Source: Chondrilla cf. caribensis (taxonomy: Eukaryota; Porifera; Demospongiae; Chondrillida; Chondrillidae). From it: a DNA stretch of 64,000 nt. The stretch spans positions 2,317,163 through 2,381,162 of the forward strand of contig OZ026558.1 of NCBI GenBank assembly GCA_964020155.1. Direction: 5' to 3'. The notes under the pieces are model-generated. The model searched no databases and had not been told where the DNA came from. It was given only the letters and a program-made list of their open reading frames with translations. The translations under genes and the position numbers were made by a program. Each line of letters begins with the position of its first letter. Positions within the stretch are counted from its first letter, which is position 1. Shown one piece after another: positions 61,401 through 64,000 of this stretch.

Positions 61401-62318
61401 GGATTTGACTCTGAGGCTTTCATGGACAAGTTCAGTGAAAGGTTTCTCGATGATGTTGATTCACGTGCTATTGTATTAAGACTGGAAATCAACAAAGTCG
61501 TCTCCGAAGACGTTGCTTACACCATCAAGCACTGCGCCATTGGTAGAGGGGCCGCAGAGCTTTTTCTCCACCTCCAAAACCATGCCGATCCTGACAGTAT
61601 CAGTAAACTGTGTGATGTGATGAGGAGCATAGCTGGCTACCCTAGGATGAGTGAGCTTGGGAGAGCTATGAAGGAGGAATTGGAACTCCTGACCAGTAAG
61701 TCTTCATGTGTTGAAATGTGGTCAGATCCTACATTGGATTCAGGAATGTATAGTACATTGCATTGTGTGCATTCATGTATTTGTTCACATCTGTGTCTCC
61801 AAACTCACTACATGTACTTGTCTACATACTCACTACATGTACTTGTCTACATACTCACTACATGTACTTGTCTACATACTCACTACATGTACTTGTTTAC
61901 ATACTCACTACATGTACTTGTCTACATACTCACTACATGTACTTGACGTGTGCTCACAGCCTTTATCAGTTGTAAACAATTATCGGATACAATCTGCTGC
62001 AGATGTATCATCTTACTATTGTGTTCCACCACAGATCAGACTCCATCAGATATTGGATTGCTAGCTGTTTGGAAGGAAGTTCCAAAGTGGGAACTCCCCA
62101 TCAACCTTGGTTTCTCTCTCACAGACGTTGATTCACTTCGACAAGAGGGAAAGGATGGAATAGAGGCTTTGCGTATTTGGCGGAGTGGGAGGTGTAAGGG
62201 TTTTCCCCCAACCTGGACCTCCCTACTCAATGCTGTGGAACGTGTTGAAGGTCCCCAAGTTAGACAAAAGTTGTCAGCTAATGTGGGTGTTGACAAGACC
62301 TGGACACAGTGTAAGTGA
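49210..62318 (+). CDS. NLR-B: NACHT, LRR-like, CARD-like, Death-like NOD-like receptor
   Basis: Proposed exons: 49210-49407, 50616-52362, 52656-52789, about 52930-52980 (uncertain), 54229-54421, 55128-55294, 55373-55486, 55558-55635, 57423-57534, 57819-57970, 59593-59703, 59773-59992, 60060-60143, 60826-60876, 61396-61695 and 62035-62318. Every junction is phase-compatible. Domain order: disordered, possibly myristoylated N-terminus; NACHT ATPase with winged-helix region; LRR-like units; Ser/Pro linker; CARD-like; Death-like; stop. By family analogy this is a cytosolic or membrane-tethered sensor that oligomerises on ligand and recruits CARD/Death adaptors. Known NLRs usually carry the death fold at the N-terminus, so this order is unusual. 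Structure needs transcript support. Confidence 0.78.
49441..50615. other. NLR-B intron 1
   Basis: About 1.2 kb, AT-rich, no good exon. Holds a decayed left end of the CGGTACTTTCAG MITE family at 50,198-50,312. Confidence 0.5.
50198..50312. mobile_element. Decayed relic of the 639-bp MITE family
   Basis: About 115 bp (CTTTCAGTAAATAACTGGAC, ACTATGGATGAACAGAGGTG) aligns with the left end of the element at 55,940. Most differences are C-to-T or G-to-A at former CpG sites. The right part is missing. Confidence 0.7.
50616..52362 (+). CDS. NLR-B NACHT ATPase exon
   Basis: Acceptor CCATACAG at 50,608-50,615, donor GTAGGT at 52,363, phase 0-1. A single exon of 1,747 bp. Walker A GAPGCGKTT (50,889-50,915), Walker B LILDGFDEV (about 51,159-51,185), sensor-1-like FVTTRPSR, and after the winged-helix region FNHKTVQETLAAIHIAKQ, the conserved NLR motif that ends the NACHT module. 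The upstream segment (RWYEKLNRFYSRL, YEDIL) precedes the ATPase as in other NLRs. From 51,966 the sequence is shared with NLR-A. Reading beyond 52,362 is intron. Confidence 0.9.
52656..52980 (+). CDS. NLR-B LRR-like exons (52656-52789 and, uncertain, 52930-52980)
   Basis: The first is bordered by TTTGACAG and GTATGT and reads WEVFESRF, LRTIALGNAPVDTVLTVL; phase 1-0. The second, MLLLFEMGFTPYLPSLR, fits phase 0-0 only with a weak GTACAC donor; GTAAGA donors at 52,991 or 53,052 give wrong phases. Confidence 0.5.
53158..53665. mobile_element. MITE in an NLR-B intron
   Basis: 508 bp with 34-bp inverted ends (GTGACCCTCCACGCGAAAAG), one mismatch, flanked by ATTT on both sides. CpG-rich. NLR-A lacks it. 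Element ends share GCGAAAAGGG with the different MITE of NLR-A. Confidence 0.8.
54229..55635 (+). CDS. NLR-B LRR-like exons (54229-54421, 55128-55294, 55373-55486, 55558-55635)
   Basis: Counterparts of NLR-A 3212-3968. Motifs are DHAVEANRSLRSFGID, LTPRQWCAVLSGLKDAKTL, DPFGLHRENIFSTQLATIEE and SIVKGVSRNRNISELEI. The second exon lost its ancestral acceptor to the hAT-like insertion; the proposed replacement ACCGCAG at 55,121-55,127 lies inside the element, keeps phase 1 and adds six codons (ELAPAL). Confidence 0.65.
54499..55144. mobile_element. hAT-like non-autonomous element on an NLR-B splice acceptor
   Basis: 646 bp, ends CAGGGCCGGCGCAA and the complement of CAGGGCCGGAGCAA, flanked by GATAT. 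The intact site is seen in NLR-A (CACAGATATACC at 3479-3490). CAGGG ends suggest hAT, although hAT normally duplicates 8 bp. Interior has a 61-codon open frame (54,766-54,951; WNSCAEASSKAITSAKALLN) with no recognised domain. Confidence 0.85.
55940..56578. mobile_element. 639-bp TA-flanked MITE in an NLR-B intron
   Basis: Inverted ends CGGTACTTTCAGTAAAAACT and complement, TA duplicated. The empty site is preserved in NLR-A at 4,241-4,250 (ATATGTAGTC). The CGGTAC start, ACGGG-rich subterminal repeats and TA target resemble the Tc1-type element at 24,454. An internal 80-codon Arg/Lys-rich frame (56,016-56,258) has no recognised domain. Confidence 0.85.
57423..59992 (+). CDS. NLR-B exons 57423-57534, 57819-57970, 59593-59703, 59773-59992
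   Basis: LRR-like and following units: WHSLLETLVHTDHITRLRLK, LTPAEWGVLLSRVHHAERLE, an Asp-run then DVWSNCTLKKVNFDF, and RGITANNNDVNFVLKGW. Donors GTGAGA, GTGAGT, GTAGGT and GTGAGT; phases 0-1, 1-0, 0-0 and 0-1. All have NLR-A partners without frame breaks. Confidence 0.68.
58242..58782. mobile_element. 541-bp internal-deletion derivative of the Tc1/BEN element
   Basis: Same ends as 24,454-27,590 and TA on both sides. It keeps the 5' part of the transposase (YVKQRILYCRRSRKSYAE, then TAVELQQLLKSELYHASLST) fused to the region containing the BEN gene's first exon (ACACTCATGGCGGGAGAAG), having lost all between. Located in an NLR-B intron; absent from NLR-A. Confidence 0.88.
60060..60876 (+). CDS. 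NLR-B linker exons (60060-60143, 60826-60876)
   Basis: Ser/Glu/Pro-rich, phase 1-1 each, donors GTATGA and GTGAGC. The second begins directly at the end of the 25-bp minisatellite, whose last unit supplies its acceptor CTACAG. Confidence 0.55.
60456..60825. repeat. 25-bp minisatellite, about 15 units, NLR-B
   Basis: Same unit as at 7,668 and 61,803 (ACATGTACTTGTCTACATAC + CTCACT), here expanded. Units carry CTACAT; the last carries CTACAG, the splice acceptor. Confidence 0.9.
61396..61695 (+). CDS. NLR-B CARD-like exon (absent from NLR-A)
   Basis: Acceptor TTGTGTGCAG, donor GTAAGT, 300 bp, phase 1-1. The 99-residue product follows the CARD six-helix pattern: FMDKFSERFLDDVDSRAIVL, VVSEDVAYTIKH, GRGAAELFLHLQNHADPDSI, LCDVMRSIAGYPRMSELGRA. 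CARDs pair with like domains in adaptors and caspases. Could also be another death-fold subtype. No trace in the corresponding NLR-A intron (7,866-7,931, only 66 bp). Confidence 0.72.
61803..61945. repeat. Second 25-bp minisatellite array in NLR-B
   Basis: About six units in the intron between the CARD-like and Death-like exons. Same unit as the array 1 kb upstream. NLR-A has no array in this place. Confidence 0.9.
62035..62318 (+). CDS. NLR-B C-terminal Death-like exon
   Basis: Acceptor CCACCACAG, phase 1. Reads SDIGLLAVWKEVPKW, LPINLGFSLTDVDSL and LRIWRSGRCKGFPPTWTSLL, the Death-domain helix pattern. Ends TGA at 62,316-62,318; a GTAAGT at 62,311 overlaps the last codons, but splicing there to the next AG at 62,760 would also stop at once. 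Confidence 0.7.
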
Positions 62319-62399
62319 AGTCAATGTATGTACTTGTAGTTATCATCCACTATGTTGCTGTTGGATTGTGTGAGTGAGTGGGTGTACTCCTCTACTCTT

Positions 62400-62524
62400 G
62401 TCCATCTTAGTGTGGTGTACATTTATGTGCAGTGTACATCTTAGTGTGGTGTACATTTATGTGCAGTGTACATCTTAGTGTGGTGTACATTTATGTGCAG
62501 TGTACATCTTAGTGTGGTGTACTT
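62400..62524. repeat. 34-bp minisatellite, about 3.7 units, NLR-B 3' region
   Basis: Unit GTGTACATCTTAGTGTGGTG + TACATTTATGTGCA. It sits where NLR-A has its unrelated 28-bp array. Confidence 0.85.
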
Positions 62525-62968
62525 TTCACATCTACGTATGTTTGTCTCGATATCCTACCCCTCCCATGCACCCAGGGATGACCCCTCCCCTACCCCCTGC
62601 ATCCCATCTGTACTGTCCACTACATGCAGTCCTGGTCACCTCACATGAAGTACATTAGTGCTATGTCATTGTGTGGTCTCATGGGCTGGCCCACATCCCC
62701 TCCACTGCTCATACTGTAGTCATTGTCAGTGTTGTATTGAGGCTATTATATCCACACAGGAATCCTGATGAGACATGGAGTTTTAGAATTTACCGTTTTT
62801 CTACAATTATTGTAGAGAACTATAAAATAGATTATTTAATTTTCCTGTTTTGTAGTATGTATTATTGCATAACAATGTTAATAATTATTACATTTGTTTT
62901 TACATTACATTTACGTTTACATTTGTTTTGTATAATATTATGTATTTCTTATCATTATGATTATTACA

Positions 62969-62974
62969 ATAAAT
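62969..62974 (+). terminator. Possible polyadenylation signal of NLR-B
   Basis: AATAAA about 650 bp after the stop in an AT-rich tract. No cleavage evidence. Confidence 0.3.
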
Positions 62975-62979
62975 AATTA

Positions 62980-64000
62980 TAAGTGAAATAATAATTATTA
63001 CTATACAGTAACTGTATAATTAATTACATTTCATATAATACGTACATTCTACAATCTACTCTCATGATCTGTTATGGCTTCCTGTAGAATTGATAAACAA
63101 TAGGTTGTTTATAGTAAACAATGTGACCTTGATTCATATGACCTTTCAGCTATCTATGAACACAAGCACACATACCTGAACAGATACCACACACACATAC
63201 ATGTATGTACGATTGTACAAAATGGCACAAAACACACATGTGACATGGTAGGGGCCCATGGTATAGCTCCCGTAATGGTATGGATTGTGAGTGGATGAGC
63301 TTTCACGTGGCTAGTTTGTAACTGACGTGGACCTTCATGGTTGATACTTTTACCATCATTTCTTACAAATAAATGGAAACTTATTAACTCACAAACCCAT
63401 ACCAACACACACATGTGCGTATGCTTATAAGCACATACTGTACACAGAAATGGTACATACAAACGTATGTGCATTTACCTGTAACACAAATGTATTATAT
63501 TATAGGGCTACATTATGTAGTTTCCATAATGGTTATATTACATGACAGCAGTGAAGAGAAATTAGTCCAGCTAGCTATACCGTATCTACACACTCCTAGA
63601 GGTCTCTCACCCTTGCATTGCAGAAATAACACACTTTGTGATGAGATGGTTGTCACATTCCAATAAACCCAACTGACCTATCAACCACTTCCATACAACA
63701 TCACAGACTGTGAAGAATGGGACAGAGAATACAGCAGTGAAAGTGGTATGTAATTGCAAGGACAATACTAGTGGAAGTGGGAGCTGTCCCATGAATTCAG
63801 CCACAAACTAACCATGTCCGTCTGACCACCCTGAGTAAATGTACAAATAGACCACTACACACAGTACACAGTATTCATAGGCTTAGGGCAAGATTTGACA
63901 GGCCGCACCAATAATTCCACAAGCATGAAAAATGACATTTAAGATAAAGCAGTAACTGTTGTAGTGGAGCTTAGAATATCACTATCAGTATACTACTGTA
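62980..64000. other. 3' flank without a firm gene
   Basis: AT-rich sequence. One splice-bordered open segment on the plus strand, 63,707-63,745 (CATCACAG / GTATGT, TVKNGTENTAVKV), could be an isolated exon; nothing joins it. Confidence 0.3.

Overview
The window is animal nuclear DNA. Genes are split into short exons with GT-AG introns. The background is AT-rich and CpG-poor, with long (TG)n microsatellites, cut-and-paste transposons and recent local duplications. NACHT/LRR/CARD/Death genes, a fibrinogen-related relic, a BEN-domain gene and pogo and Tc1 transposons fit an early-branching metazoan; a demosponge is my best guess, but the sequence alone does not prove it. I could run no database search. 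Family names rest on motifs I could read, and exon borders rest on splice consensus, phase continuity and comparison of duplicated copies.

Layout. Two paralogous NOD-like receptor (NLR) genes on the + strand frame the window. NLR-A (1-8.3 kb) is cut at its 5' end by the window edge. NLR-B (49.2-62.3 kb) looks complete: a Lys/Pro-rich first exon with a possible N-myristoylation start, a 1.75-kb NACHT exon, about nine LRR-like exons, a Ser/Pro linker, a CARD-like exon and a C-terminal Death-like exon. NLR-A matches it exon by exon but lacks the CARD-like exon.

Between them (9-48 kb) lies a mosaic of duplicated fragments. It includes a minus-strand three-exon gene end (9.2-10.9 kb) and two copies of a 3.2-kb block (11.3-14.6 and 21.2-24.4 kb). 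A plus-strand multi-exon gene of unknown family lies at 14.8-17.7 kb, with partial and inverted copies near 24-30 kb. A 3.1-kb Tc1-type element (24.45-27.59 kb) carries a broken transposase and an opposite-strand BEN-like gene. Further on come a fibrinogen-related pseudogene (31.5 kb), a pogo/Tigger-like element (31.96-34.02 kb), a 2.2-kb element with long inverted ends and possible internal minus-strand exons (38.35-40.53 kb), a twice-repeated block with telomere-like CCCTAA runs (40.9-43.7 kb), and 3' ends of one or two plus-strand genes (45.0-45.8 and 46.2-48.1 kb).

How it fits together. The NLR pair is the functional core: a sensor with a nucleotide-switch ATPase, a repeat region and death-fold modules that would recruit downstream adaptors. 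The paralogues differ mainly by insertions and array changes. A hAT-like element sits on one NLR-B splice acceptor, a CARD-like exon is present or absent, and minisatellites border the last exons. NLR-A also serves as the empty-site control that dates several NLR-B insertions.
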